A stretch of DNA of 64,000 nt from Epiperipatus broadwayi (Eukaryota; Onychophora; Udeonychophora; Euonychophora; Peripatidae). Numbering within the stretch: the stretch's first letter is position 1; the number at the start of each line of letters is the position of its first letter. Shown piece by piece: positions 22,338 to 33,965 of this stretch. Position numbers and translations under genes: made by a program. The DNA is taken from the NCBI GenBank assembly GCA_028023455.1, contig JAQFVV010006200.1, positions 2,346,738 to 2,410,737 of the forward strand. Direction: 5' to 3'. The notes beneath the pieces are model-generated. The model searched no databases. It saw only the letters and a program-made list of their open reading frames with translations, and was not told where the DNA came from.

Positions 22338-22738
22338 ATTGTAAATATAAGGGACATGAACACAGATTTTCAAGCACCCTTCAACTATCCACATTATCTC
22401 ATATCACTGATACATATGACCACACATATGTGGAAAAGATAAATAATCACCAATATATATATTTTATGCTGAACCAGCACTCATCAGTTGGTCCAGATCA
22501 TCATTTTCCACATACATATATATTCAGTGCTCAGTTTATATTAAGATAGCAAATCTTCATACTTCAATAGACAGGCTTCAATCTACTCCAATTTTTCAAC
22601 CATCCATACCATTGAAAATCTGATGATGGAAAGCCCAAATTCCATGTTGATGCCAATATTATTAGTGGTATGAGATAGTGTGAATAATTGAAGGGTGCTT
22701 GAAAATCTGTGTTCAAATCCTCTATATTTATATTACTT
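22338..22738 (-). repeat. HH-B element with about 55-bp terminal inverted repeats
   Basis: The left end (TAAATATAAGGGACATGAAC, then ACAGATTTTCAAGCACCCTT) is matched by the reverse complement of the right end (22675-22738). Between them lie the hammerhead (22450-22505) and the GCTCAGTTTATATTAAGATA block. Both ends carry a B-box-like GGTTTGAAC / GTTCAAATCC motif, suggesting Pol III promoters facing inward or outward. This is the clearest full-length copy of the inverted-repeat form. Confidence 0.78.
22452..22510 (-). ncRNA. HH-B hammerhead, one core change
   Basis: On the minus strand CTGATGA and stem II (GTGCTG/CAGCAT, loop GTT) are perfect, and the stem I strand ATCTGGACCAA is present. GAAA is AAAA (G12 to A), which should abolish cleavage. 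Confidence 0.68.
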
Positions 22739-22739
22739 T

Positions 22740-25089
22740 TAAGTAATAAATCTATTTTTCTTATTCCAGTTCTGCCACCTAGTGTAAGCTTGAATAATCA
22801 ATAGATATTAATGAGTTTTTACTGTATGATTTTTTAAAAAAAGTTATTGAAAAAAAAAAAAAAATTATTTATTTACAGTCATAGATTTAAAGCTGCTCCA
22901 GCTTAAAATAATTAGATACATTTATTGTCCTGTGTAAAGTAGGCTGGTTATAGGATAGTTACAAAATATATAGTTCTATTCAAAAAATTGAAACTCATCT
23001 TATAAGCATGACAGACTATTACAATCTCAAAAATTTATCTGTATTTTAGTGCCAACAATTATAGCAATTTCATTTCTTCGGTCTCGACATGTATTCTAAT
23101 AAAATCTTTCCTTAATCGAGCCTAACATAAATAACAAATTTGAAAGTTCTAGTTAAATTGTATCATTGAGGATTCGACTTTCTGTCCTAAAACTTTATTT
23201 TGAACAGACTCATTATTTGATCCTTTTTTGTTTATCTTTGATTATTTTAAGTTTATCTTATCGATATATTTATTGCCAGACAAATCTTTAGAGTCATCAA
23301 ATCTGATTAAACTATCGACAATTTTAAATAATCTTAATCATATTTTTTACACTATTATTGGAACAAATTTATTAATGATAACGAAATTACTTATTTTATC
23401 ATGACGTCAGAATCAATAAGTGAACTTAATTATTATATACTGTACTGCTTATGACATTTTTTTCTAAAAGTAAATGAATTGTCTGAGATAAGAGATATTC
23501 AATCAACCATTCGAAGACTTTTGCGCCATCTACCAACCATAATACAAATAAATAATAAGAATAACCCATTCAACTTTTTTTTAATACTGTACTTATAAAG
23601 GTATTTAAATTATCATTTTAATTTTTAAATTGAATTTGGGTATCGTAGTGATGTAAAAACATATCGCAGTTCTAAATATTGAGGTGTTAGAATAAATTGA
23701 TATAAAAAGATAGCAAGCAGTTGCCTCTACGACCGCGAGGATTAAGGGTTATTGATAGTATTATCTCGTTTCTCGTTCTGTCTTCGATCTGAGAATTGAA
23801 CTTACAGAATGTGTGCAAATCTAGGAATACAATTTAAAATATGTATTTAAATAAATGGATAATTTTAAGTCCGTAAGATATTTTTATTGTTGTACCATCT
23901 GACTGTGAACCTTTTTTAAATTGCTAGCTTTGAAAGGAAGACCAATTCCCCCTAGCCAAGAACTAGTTCCCTTCTGAGAATTAGCAAAAGTTATCTCATT
24001 CATTGATAGATTTGTTTTTTCATAGTGAGTATAATCTTTTCTATTTCGAATAGATTTTGCTTTTCTATTAATAATATCAAATCATTTTTCATATTAATTA
24101 GTAAAAATAATTAAAAAGCAATGACTGCCATGGATATTGTAATCTGAAGAGTGATACAAACGCAAGGACCGCCACATGCAAACAAATTTAAAAATATTCT
24201 AAATGTCATATTTCAGAACCGTCCATTTCGCTTTTAAAGGTGAATGAAAGTTTAAATTAAATAAATGTCATTGCTGTTTATAAGATGGATTTTCTCATTG
24301 TAAGAACGCGGGGATGCAGGTTGTAACAAACCATCGTTGTAAAACTGAATTTCTATTTCCAGATGTATTTAAAGAGTTATTAAATAATACTTTTTTTTTT
24401 TGTGTGTGTGGTCGTTTTATTAAAAAGTTCTTATTAGACTATTATGAATAAGAATAACCCATCCAATATTTACTCGATTAATTAGGTCAGTTATAAATAA
24501 ATTATTTTTTATCACATTATTTATTACTACAATTCCAAATAATTAACCGTACTATTATATTCTTCGTTTGAAGATTAGCTAACAATTTCTTCTCTTATTG
24601 CATTTCTAAAGTCTTTCTGTAATCTCTGTGTCATCTTTTTTTTTTTGTTTCTGAATTAATAGAAAACTGTCACCGATGATGATCAAATGTTATAACTTAA
24701 TGGGAAATACCGTAATTTCTAGATATACTAACCGGCTTTCGGTAAAGATTTTAAAAATATTCTTCTCATTCTCTTCGCCGTCTCTTTTTTAATTATTCAC
24801 GTTACCACTTCATGCATAAATTACTAATTTTAAATATTAATCAAAAAAAATTTTCTGATATAAACAGCTTAATTATTGTGATCTACGGATTTTTCTAATC
24901 ATCTAGTTTAAAGATATTAACCTCCCCTGATTCATTCCCTTCTTCAAACAATTCACCACAGCCTTTTGTTTTCATAACTTTTGTTATGTTTTCACCGTAA
25001 ATTTTTAATATACCATCCTTCAAATTATATTGACCATTTCCAAAGGTAATTATTACTTAGCAATAAAGTCCAAATGCATATAAATACTG
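22740..25089. other. Repeat-poor AT-rich stretch
   Basis: Fewer recognisable repeats than elsewhere, so possibly unique intergenic or intronic DNA. Slightly higher G+C at 23710-23790 and 24290-24350. I could not identify an exon, tRNA or conserved RNA. Confidence 0.45.
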
Positions 25090-25107
25090 TAATCTTCTAG
25101 CATAGGG

Positions 25108-25476
25108 TGATGTGATGTATTATGGCTTCTCCTTAAACGAAGTCAAGAATATCTCAACAATTATGCCCAGATAAACCTGTTAGCCACTTTATTTTACATC
25201 CCCCACTCTAAATTTACCCATAATCTGCTCTATCCATTTCCACAACATAATCTTTGTCAATTCTATAATCTTTATATCTAAATCCCCCAATCTTTTCCCA
25301 AACCCAGCATAAAAACCAATAATTCACTTTCTGTATAATCACTCTTTTCATATTTATTTTTCCACAACTTCATTATATGTATCCTTTCTGTTTTCAAACA
25401 TTTACATTCAATTAACAAATTCCTTCCTTACATAATTTACAAAATAAATCACCCATATTTTTTCATTTACATGTAT
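25108..25476 (-). pseudogene. 3' fragment of the 13.5-kb LINE family
   Basis: Reverse complement of the LINE region equivalent to about 14812-15200. It includes codons for the CX2CX8HX4C knuckle region, the C-terminal WKWDRADYG-like end, the 3' UTR (GGAGAAGCCATAATACATCA) and a short tail. Frameshifts are present; it is only a relic. Confidence 0.82.
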
Positions 25477-25480
25477 GTAG

Positions 25481-25683
25481 GAAACTCTCTATACATTAGT
25501 GCCACCTAGTGCAAGCCTTAATAATCAATGAATGCAGGTAGGTTTGTGCATAAAATCCTCATCTGCCTATTCATCCAATATCCCCAGACTAGTTTCTAAC
25601 TTGTGGCTTTCATCAATGAGGTGCTTTGGATCTGAGAGCACTGCACCTTGATCTAATGATCATGTGGTGTTATGGTGGTTTAA
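25481..25683 (-). repeat. HH-A repeat copy with dead ribozyme
   Basis: Minus-oriented HH-A. The hammerhead at 25573-25631 has TTGATGA (C3 to U) but keeps GAAAC, TAGTC and the outer stem I ATCCA/TGGAT. The C3 change breaks the C3-G8 pair needed for catalysis. Confidence 0.75.
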
Positions 25684-26113
25684 TAATCTTCAGCTTTGTT
25701 TTACAGCGAGTAATCTTCAAAATATGTCATGTATATAAAAAGAGATAGAATATTGTGCTTCTAATATTTTTTTGCCCTATCATATCTTCATTCTTATGTA
25801 AACAGAGATGGAGGCATTTCTTGAATAAAATTCATGCAGTTTTAAAAAGTTATATTTGCTTCCATGGCATAGCAGTAATTCAAAAATATTTGTAGTATTT
25901 GTCTGAGGAAATAATTTTTAAATTAAATCCATGCAGTAAGTTATATTGATCATGGCATGACTATGGTTAGAGATATTAGCAATGCCTATGCAGTACTTTG
26001 GGACAAGTTCTGAATGAATTATGCAATATAAGTAATTTTCTTTTGTTATGCAAGAATTATTAAAAATACTCTTCTTAAAATTAACATATATTGGTAAAAT
26101 AAGTGTAATAGTT

Positions 26114-26209
26114 TTTTTTTTTCATATGTCAAAGTGTTGACCGGGAAGCAAACCCAGGCCAGCTGCTTGGAAAGCAGCTATGCTAACCGCTAGGCCATCA
26201 AAACTTTAG
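26114..26209 (-). repeat. tRNA-derived SINE with 15-bp target-site duplication
   Basis: tRNA-like head on the minus strand with A-box TGGCCTAGCGG, anticodon loop TTTCCAA (TCC) in a 6-bp stem AGCTGC/GCAGCT, and B-box-like GGTTTGCTTCCC. The same short body (CACTTTGACATATG) and an A-run follow. Flanks ATAAGTGTAATAGTT (26099-26113) and ATAAGAGTAATAGTT (26210-26224) differ at one base. The acceptor stem is imperfect, so this is not a working tRNA gene. Confidence 0.82.
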
Positions 26210-26599
26210 ATAAGAGTAATAGTTGATTTGCTTTTTGCTTGACATTGTGCACTTTTTAATAATATATTATACCATCATAGTTTAGATTCAAACCTGGAAT
26301 TATTATATTCATAAAGAAAATATTTTTTGTTTGTTTTGTAAAAATCAAATTATTCACATTATTGATAAATAGTTATTGATAATAGAATATATGTCATTCA
26401 TGATTTTTTAACTTTAATTTAACAGATAGTTATTAAATTGTATATTATAATAAAGTTCATATTTTATTATTAGGAAGAATGGATAGAGTAAAATACATAG
26501 TGATAGATTCATTTATTCATATTTTATTTTATACATTTAACAAGTAATACATAAACATAAATAAAGAAATAGTAAATTATTATTTCATGGGTGTCATCA

Positions 26600-27045
26600 T
26601 CATCATTAACTATTATCAATCCACTTCAAGTTTAATCCATCTCTGATCTTTAGCTTATCTTCTCCACACTACCCCTGCACACTTTCTTATTTAATCCATC
26701 CATCTCACATGTGGTCTCTTTCTGGTTTTTTTACAATCTCTTGAAATCCAGTTTAAGATTTCAATTGTCCATCTATTATCATCTCTTCTAGCAATATGTC
26801 CAGCCCAACTTCACGTCAGTCTTTTAATTTTTTCAATGAGGTCAATAACACCTGTTTGTTCTCTTATCCATATATTGCATTTTCCATCTCTTCTTGTTAC
26901 TACCAACATGCATTTCTTCATACTTCTTTGAGTGGTCCAAAGTCTCTGTACTCTTCTATTAAGTGTCCAAGTCTCAGATCCATAAGTAAGAACTGGTAAA
27001 ACACTTTTATTAAAAACCTTCCTTTTCAAACACATAGACATATTT
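26600..27045 (-). pseudogene. RTE/BovB-like LINE C-terminal fragment
   Basis: Reading leftward: KSVLPVLTYGSETWTLN, RLWTTQRSMKKCMLVV, NIWIREQTGVIDLIEKIKRL, then frames matching the RP-x-RWMD end. This is the hallmark RTE segment after the RT domain. RT motifs are absent and frames shift after about 26811, so only a dead 5'-truncated piece remains. Confidence 0.85.
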
Positions 27046-30000
27046 TATATGCATTTTTGTTCATAAAATTAAAACAATTTTAAATTATACATATTTAACA
27101 ATTATTATTTTTTATTATTTCAATAGATAGTTAAAATATATGTATTTTAGTCAAATTATGATTTTAAAATATGTATTTTAAGTTGCAAATCTGTTATATT
27201 ATTTTTTTCTTATTATTTTACAAACTGTTTATTTATTTAAAGGTTAAAATATATTTTTAGTTCATGGAATGATACTGTATTTAAAAGAACTCTTTATCTA
27301 GTTAAATTTTGATTCTTCATAACAAGGACTGTAGAAATGAATGAAGTTATGGAAATGGTATCTATGCTAGTCATATCAATATTTCATCATCAAGTAAAGG
27401 ATATAAAAACCAATGTTTTAAGACTGAACTCACTCTCTTGTTCTACCTCTTTAGTAGACAAAAATTCAAGGTGTTTTACATAAAAGTTGATTGTTAATTT
27501 GCAGTATAATAATGGATGGCTAAATAAAAAACCATTTGCTGCAAAGATATTGACTTTGAGAGATCTGAAAGCACCTTAGAATGAAATTGTCTCAAAGTAC
27601 AAGATATTAAAGTTTGAAGAAATGCTCTCCATGTTATAAAAATATGTTTCCTTTAAATAAGTAAAAAAGGATATAAAGTGAAACATAATAATTTGAATTA
27701 CCAAAAGATTTAATTTATCAAAAAGGAATAAAATAGTGTTCATTTTCATGTAAAAATGAAAATACTAATATTATAAGAATTAACTGTGGGATATATTATT
27801 TTAAAATGCTTATTTCATTAATTGGATAAAGTTTTATTTTTGAACAATGTTTTTGGAACCTAGATGAATTTCAGATATATTTGTTTAAAGGATTTTCATT
27901 TTGCTTCAGGAGTACTATGAAATATTAGAATTTGTGAACTATAATTTTGTAAAGTATATTATTTTATTACTATTGGGTTTATATTAGTAAATGTGTTTTA
28001 ATTGAATAATCCATAAAAGGAATATCCAGTGATCTGTAGAAAATATATCAGGTTATATGTTTTATTATATATAGTTATTTATTTATATATTTGTTTAATG
28101 TAGAATATGTGTGTTTGCTTTTGTTAGAAAAATTAACTAAAAAGAAAATTAGATAATTCTAAAAATAAAAATTTAAATATTATTATTAATATTGACCTTG
28201 ATTTTTATATAATATTTTAAAGTATATTTTATTTGTTTCATTATTTTTACATAGATTTGTAAAGCAATATATTTTGGATAGGTATAAAAGTTACATTTAT
28301 GACAATATATAATCCATGTGCATTTATGAAACACAGGTTTATAATTAAATTAGTCATTTTCAGTTATGACTGTAAAAAGAGTAAGAAACAAACTAAAACA
28401 GACATTGTTATTTTTTTTTTTAAATATTTTTAAGTTATTTATTATTGCTTATATAGATAAATATTTTCTTTCTGGTTTATTAGTGCATCATCTTTTGCGT
28501 CATTTCATGGATACATTAATTAGAAATTTTGACAACACATATCTTTATATTATTTATAATTAAGTTATAAGCCAATATTCTAGTCAATATTATTTTATTT
28601 ATTTATTCATTTATATATTTTTATTTATTTATTATATATATGTTAATAAATTTTATTTTATTATTTAAATTTGAATCTCGTAATTATTCCTGGTTGATTG
28701 ATCATAATCTATGTTGGTATTAATTTAAATATTCTCTACATAATTCTATTTTTATATTAAATATTTAGATAGTCAAAGTATAAATAAACATTTATATATC
28801 TTAATAATTTATTACCTTATTTTAATAATTTTTTTAATTTACATTTTATTGATTACAAAAATTAAGCTAATGTTTCAATTAACATTAATTGGTTAAGTTA
28901 TTATATTTATTTATTCCGAACTGATAAATAGGTGCTGAACATTATTAGTAGTATTTTCATAATTTATATTCTTTAAATATTAATTTACTAAAATCTCATG
29001 CTATTACCATTTAATATTTTAATTAAAGTATAATAAAATTATTCATTGAAATATACAGCTATGTTTTACTATTACAAAACTAGTAATCATATATCATGGG
29101 CTATTTGGTAAATTAATTACAGTATATTCAACTTTATTCCATTACAGATTTTCTAGTAATAGTCGATCAGTTCATATTTATATTGTTATAGATTTTTGGC
29201 TTGCCCATTTTATAGGATCTGTGATAATTAAAACTATATTATACTATTATAGATTTTGGGTAATCCAAAGTTATGGGCTATTTGATCTGTTATTTATTTT
29301 AAAATATAATTATACCATTACAGATTTTGTCTTGCCCAATTTGTGGTGAATGGTGATAATCAATTTATTTTTATACCATTACAATATATATCATGTTTTA
29401 GATTCCTAGTAATTTCGAAATAAATAAATCTATCAATTGATTCTTTATTAACATGACCATTTGAATCTCCAAATTTTGTTAACAAAGAAACAATAATAAA
29501 GGCAGGAAGAACAAAATCAGACATGACAAATTTAAAAATGAAAATGAAAATCTATATTCATCATTTTAAGACTAACTATTATGACAGTACCATATTTAAA
29601 CCAAAGATGTAAATACATGAGCAAATTTTGTTGGCCTTACATTCTTCCAAATATATATATATGGATTTCAGCTGGTTTTAACGATTTAAATAACTTGTTC
29701 AAAATTTGTATGAAACATCATTAAATCATTAAAAAAAGATGCTTTCATTCAAAACATTTGGTTCAATTGATATTTTGATTTACAATGAAGAACTCAATTG
29801 CTTCCCCTCTCTTTGATCTCATGACAAACCATTATGTATTTATAATAATATTTTTGTTTCATGTATAAAGAGAAAAACAAAATATTTCATCATTAAAGAT
29901 TATATTTTTAAATTTTAAAGTCATCCCATAAATTATATTTATACTTATTAGTCATTTTATTGCAAATTTTTATACATCTAAGTCACATTGTACTTGATTG

Positions 30001-30950
30001 GAGTATTTACTTAGAATCTTATTTATAAGGCTTTTTTTTTTAAAGTAAAAATCGATAAGGATTTAAGCTTTGTTTAAATTACAAACAAGACCACTATAAA
30101 ATATAATAAAATTATTCTGATTCATAAAAATATTAAAAGTTCTTACATAATGATGTAAGAAAACTACTTTTGTAGTACAAACATACTTCAATCTTTCAAC
30201 AAATGGAGGATTTTTGAAAGTTAAAAATAAATTAACGTCAAAGTACAGTCTTTATGTAGCTTATAAAGCTATTTTAGCTGATGAAAAACATAAATAATTA
30301 ATTATAGGCACTGAATATTCATTTTCATACAAGATAAGTAGATAGAGTAATATAATAAAAGGGGATTAAGTTATCTACGCGATTTTGGAAGTTGAGGTAC
30401 TTGACATCTTTGGCTCATCTGATGAATGGAAGTCGCTCATAAAATGCATACATAGTGAGAGAGAGGTCTAAGTTTCTGCATTGGTGGATAGTTGAAATAG
30501 GGTAAAATTGAGATGAGAGATACATTAATAAAAATTAAAAGAAATTCGAGAATAAGAATAAATACTATAAAGTAAACAAGATTAAAAAAATAAAATCCTA
30601 ATTGTAAACTCATTATTATTATAAAGTGGATTTTCTTCTTTTCCAAGAATTGATTAGAAGGTATGTTTAATTTCAGTTAAAGTTATTAACTATATATTTT
30701 ATGTATTGAATATTAAAGTACAATTTTTAACAAAAGAGGTCAAAGCAAGAATTAGATGTGTTTTATAATCAATAAAATAACTATGCTGTAGAAATATTAT
30801 ATACAATGACATCGCAAAAACAACTATGAATTAATTACAATAATAAAACAAGTAATGTATCATATTAATTGCATGTCAGCAACACCTGCCAACGATTTCA
30901 AAAATTATTGCAGAATGCCTTCTATTAAATGAATTTAAATAATACACATC
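27046..30950. other. Long AT-rich stretch without recognised genes
   Basis: Near 29050-29400 loosely repeated 'ttaccattacagattttgg' type segments recur several times, suggesting an old degenerate tandem array. The remaining short open frames are compositionally biased and unsupported. Confidence 0.45.
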
Positions 30951-30959
30951 CTCTTTGTG

Positions 30960-31030
30960 CTTTTCGTAATGTTTTAACAGTTTCATCTGGTTAACAGCCA
31001 TCTTCAGAGTTATAAAATACTATTGTATTA
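30960..31030 (-). repeat. Hammerhead-like terminal motif, family D
   Basis: On the minus strand CTGAAGA, one extra base, a GGCTG/CAGAT stem remnant with loop TTAAC, then GAAACTGTTAAAAC. This arrangement is typical of Penelope-like terminal motifs. Stem II is partly broken, so it is probably a relic. Confidence 0.45.
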
Positions 31031-31559
31031 CACTGTCCTCAATGCAATTATTCGGCTCTTATCCTTATATTATCAAACTTTTGCTTGCTTTTAATTGAAT
31101 GTGAATATATAACACAGTAATTTCCATTAAAATATTTATTATAAATTAATAAAAATTAATTAAAAACACCAAACATATTTAAGATAACATACTAATAAAT
31201 GAAGGATAAATAACACATGCTTTAATGTTGAATTATAATAAAAATCATATTATTGGTATCTAGTAAATTTAGTAATAAAAATAATAAACAAACATTGAAA
31301 TAAATAAAATGTAAAATGTGATTATATAAGAATTTATATTAAATGATCAATAAATACAAAATAAAAACAAAGAATGTGAAATAGTTGCCATTCCAACTAC
31401 AAGTAAAAAATAGAAGGAAAAAATAAAACTGTAGCAGAAATGAGGTTTGAAATGACTATATAAATAAATCTGTGAAGCACAAATATATTCGTATATAGAG
31501 AGTGTGCTGGTAATTTTTCTGTTCGATATTTTGTGATGCAGTCTTTTAATTTCTTCAGT

Positions 31560-32510
31560 AGAAAGTAAAATAATTCAATACTATGATTAATTATAGATCT
31601 TCAATTTATTATTTTCTCTGCTACATCTTCCTGGTGGAAATAATGAAAATTGCAACTCTTTAGAATGGCTTTGAAATAATCCTTATAATGTAGATGGGGT
31701 CGATCTCTTCCACAATTGCCATGTTCATCTTCATAAATCACCCTTTTAGGATGTCATGCATTATTCATTTATTTTATAGGTCAATTCCAATGGTGTGATT
31801 TTACAATAGTGGGCTTTATAGTATCACATCTAGCAATTTGAAGAACATATTAATTGCTTTTAGGATAATGCCATTGTATTCTTGAAATTTTGCAACATAT
31901 TCATAAATGAAACTAATTGCATCAGTAGTGTTCAAGTCACATTTTCATACAATAAATTATACAAAATAACAGCTCTCTATCTAGCTAACTCAGTTGCAGT
32001 AGTTACTTTCCTGTCGTGAAATATTCTATCTTTTAACTTATTAAAAGAAACAGCACAATAGAATCTGTGTTGTATCTCAGCATTCAGTCCACTTTTCTAT
32101 TTATAAAACTACTAAGATATTTAAATTGATTTATATTCTCATGTTGATAACTATCCATGCTAAAAATTGCTGAGGGTTTTTCTTCCATCGTTAGCTAACA
32201 AAGAATTTGATTTTTGTTTGAATATTTATCATTAAAACAAAGTCTTTATATGTTGCATTCAAAATAGTAATTACATTCTGTAAATCATCTTTTAACCTAG
32301 TAAAAATAGGAAAATCACCAGCATACTGTAAATCCAGAAACCAAAAAAATGAAATTATTGTTTTGACTTTTAATTATTCCAATTTCTCCATTATGCATAT
32401 ATTGCAATTTTATCAATGTTTCATTAAACTGTCCATAAAACCCAAGGGCAATGTCATAATAAACAATATTGGAGCATGAACACATCCCTGCTGAACACCC
32501 GTTTTTATTT
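31560..32510 (-). pseudogene. Decayed non-LTR retrotransposon RT
   Basis: Reading leftward from 32501: GVQQGCVHAPILFIM (RT motif B), then a degraded FADD region (AGDFPIF), DLQNVITILNATY, a QFKYLSSFI stretch (the family's FKYLGS) and a fragmented C-terminus near 31640-31700 (GRSRPHL-like 'RSTPSTL'). Numerous stops and frameshifts. The motif order resembles LINEs commonly annotated as endonuclease-reverse transcriptase in invertebrates. The endonuclease is not visible. Confidence 0.7.
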
Positions 32511-32580
32511 TTTAAATTCTTAGATTAATAGTTAAAAGCAAATATATGTACAAATGGTCTGGTGGTACAAAAATAATATA

Positions 32581-32640
32581 CTTTTTTTTTTCATGTGTCA
32601 AAGCATCGGCCGGAAAGCAAACCCACGAACCCGGGACAAC
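32581..32640 (-). repeat. Truncated tRNA-derived SINE
   Basis: Only the tail, short body (CTTTGACACATG) and the 3' half of the tRNA-like head (GGCCGATGC) remain. Confidence 0.65.
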
Positions 32641-33664
32641 TACTTGTTCTCCATAACTTTAACTTGGGAGTTAAATATGGGCTCATTAAATAAAAATTTT
32701 AACAAGTTTACAGTCTTTTTTTCAGGTTATACGGTTAACCATTTTGTATAAGTCAGTAAATAGGTATCTAACTATTCAATCTAAAATGTAAACAAAGTGA
32801 TAAAATATTCAAATCTTTGTTACATAGGGATGGTAAATCTGATGAATATTGCTCTATTGATCCTCTCTCTATGAAGGTTGTTAAAAAGATTTACCTGAAT
32901 TATTTAAAAACTGTTTTACGTATCCTAATTTATATAAAACTAAGTGATTTTGATATTGTTAATGCACATGTAATGGGTTTTGTGAGCCTAGAATTCACTA
33001 CATATATAAAAAAAACTTTAAAAAAATGCTTTATTAATTTTATATCAATCAGTCTTATCTTCAGTGATACCAAAAGTCTTCATAGTATATTGGTTATCAT
33101 ATCTCCGTGTTTCACTCATAATCCAGGATTGAAATTCTATGATTTTTTTTCAGATAACTAAAAAAATAATTTTATATCTGTTTCAAATCATCTGACTATA
33201 ACCAACTGGAACAGCAATCTAATTATTAATTGTTAATCAGATCTTTTCTTCTTCGAGAATCCTCACTATAAAGAGTATCCTTAAATCTCTTGTTGGTCAA
33301 TTTCCATCCTTTCCTTCATATTCCTCTTCCTTTTCTTTACTTTCCAGTTATCATTCCTGATGTTTTGTTCTTATTCATTCTTCTAAAATGATTGTGCTAT
33401 CTATCTATCCTTTCTTCAATGACTTGGAGTTCTTTCCAGCCATTTTCTAGTCTCTTGATTTTTCCTTTATCCTCTTCATCTTGTTGATCTTTTTCAATAA
33501 TATATATCTACCAAAAAAAAATGTTTATAAAGATTCTTATCAAATGGCATTTGACTGGTCATGGATAATGTATTCTTCTTCATTGTTTCTTCATGAATTG
33601 TTTCTATAATGATATTTGCCTTCAAATTAATTATTTAAGACTATTTTATTTTTTAAACCAGCAA
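32641..33664. other. AT-rich spacer; one long open frame without support
   Basis: A 114-codon frame at 32817-33161 has no recognisable domain, signal or homolog-like motif and starts in DNA of ordinary composition. I treat it as chance. No other feature is seen. Confidence 0.4.
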
Positions 33665-33965
33665 GCATCACATGATCACATCTCTATTTGAGCTTAGATT
33701 GAAAATATTTTTTGTGTTTTCAATTTCATGCTCATACTTTTGTAGTTAAGTAGAGATAAAAGGTGGTTGCTAGAGAGTTGCATTAGATCCTAAGATCTAG
33801 ATGCAGTGCTCTCAGATCCAAAGCTCCTCACTGACGAAGGCCACAAGCCAGAAACTAGTCTGGGGATATTGGATGAGTAGGCATTGGATAGGGATTTTAT
33901 GCACAAGCCTTCTGGCATCCATTGATTACTCTGTTTAGCACAGGTGGCACTATATGGAGTTTTGC
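33665..33965 (+). repeat. HH-A repeat copy with best-preserved ribozyme
   Basis: Begins at CATCACATGATCACA and contains TTTCATGCTCATAC, TTGTAGTTAAGTAGAGAT and TAAGATCTAGATGCAGTGCT. It then holds the hammerhead and GATGAGTAGGCA, and ends GGAGTTTTGC. The terminal CATCACATGATCAC block is the reverse complement of the 3' terminal block of other copies. Confidence 0.82.
33816..33874 (+). ncRNA. HH-A hammerhead ribozyme, all core bases intact
   Basis: CTGACGA (33831-33837; position 7 is free to vary), stem II GGC/GCC with loop CACAA, GAAA (33851-33854), stem III AC/GT around TA, and cleavage triplet GTC with the predicted cut after C33860. Stem I: TCCTCA (33825-33830) with TGGGGA (33861-33866), one G-U pair. 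An internal loop AAGC/TAT follows, then outer helix ATCCA (33816-33820) with TGGAT (33870-33874). This is a type I hammerhead with a minimal palindromic stem III (ACTAGT), the form known to favour dimeric cleavage. Caution: an A-A mismatch sits at the base of stem II, where G-C is usual. Confidence 0.8.

Larger units (their letters stand above)
25090..25691 (-). mobile_element. Second HH-A/LINE chimera, probable 8-bp duplication
   Basis: On the minus strand an HH-A copy (25683-25481) ends at GAGTTT and is followed, after about 5 bases, by a LINE 3' fragment (about 25476-25108) ending in ATCAC-type repeats. TAATCTTC occurs at both 25090-25097 and 25684-25691, a plausible but short target-site duplication. 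The HH-A break point is the same base as in the 13.4-kb composite, while the LINE truncation point differs. Confidence 0.65.

Noticed and set aside
26114-26209. Possible functional tRNA gene
   Set aside because: Imperfect acceptor stem, A-tail and target-site duplication show it is a SINE.
32817-33161. 114-codon open frame
   Set aside because: No domain or motif, biased composition and no promoter or splice context; likely chance.
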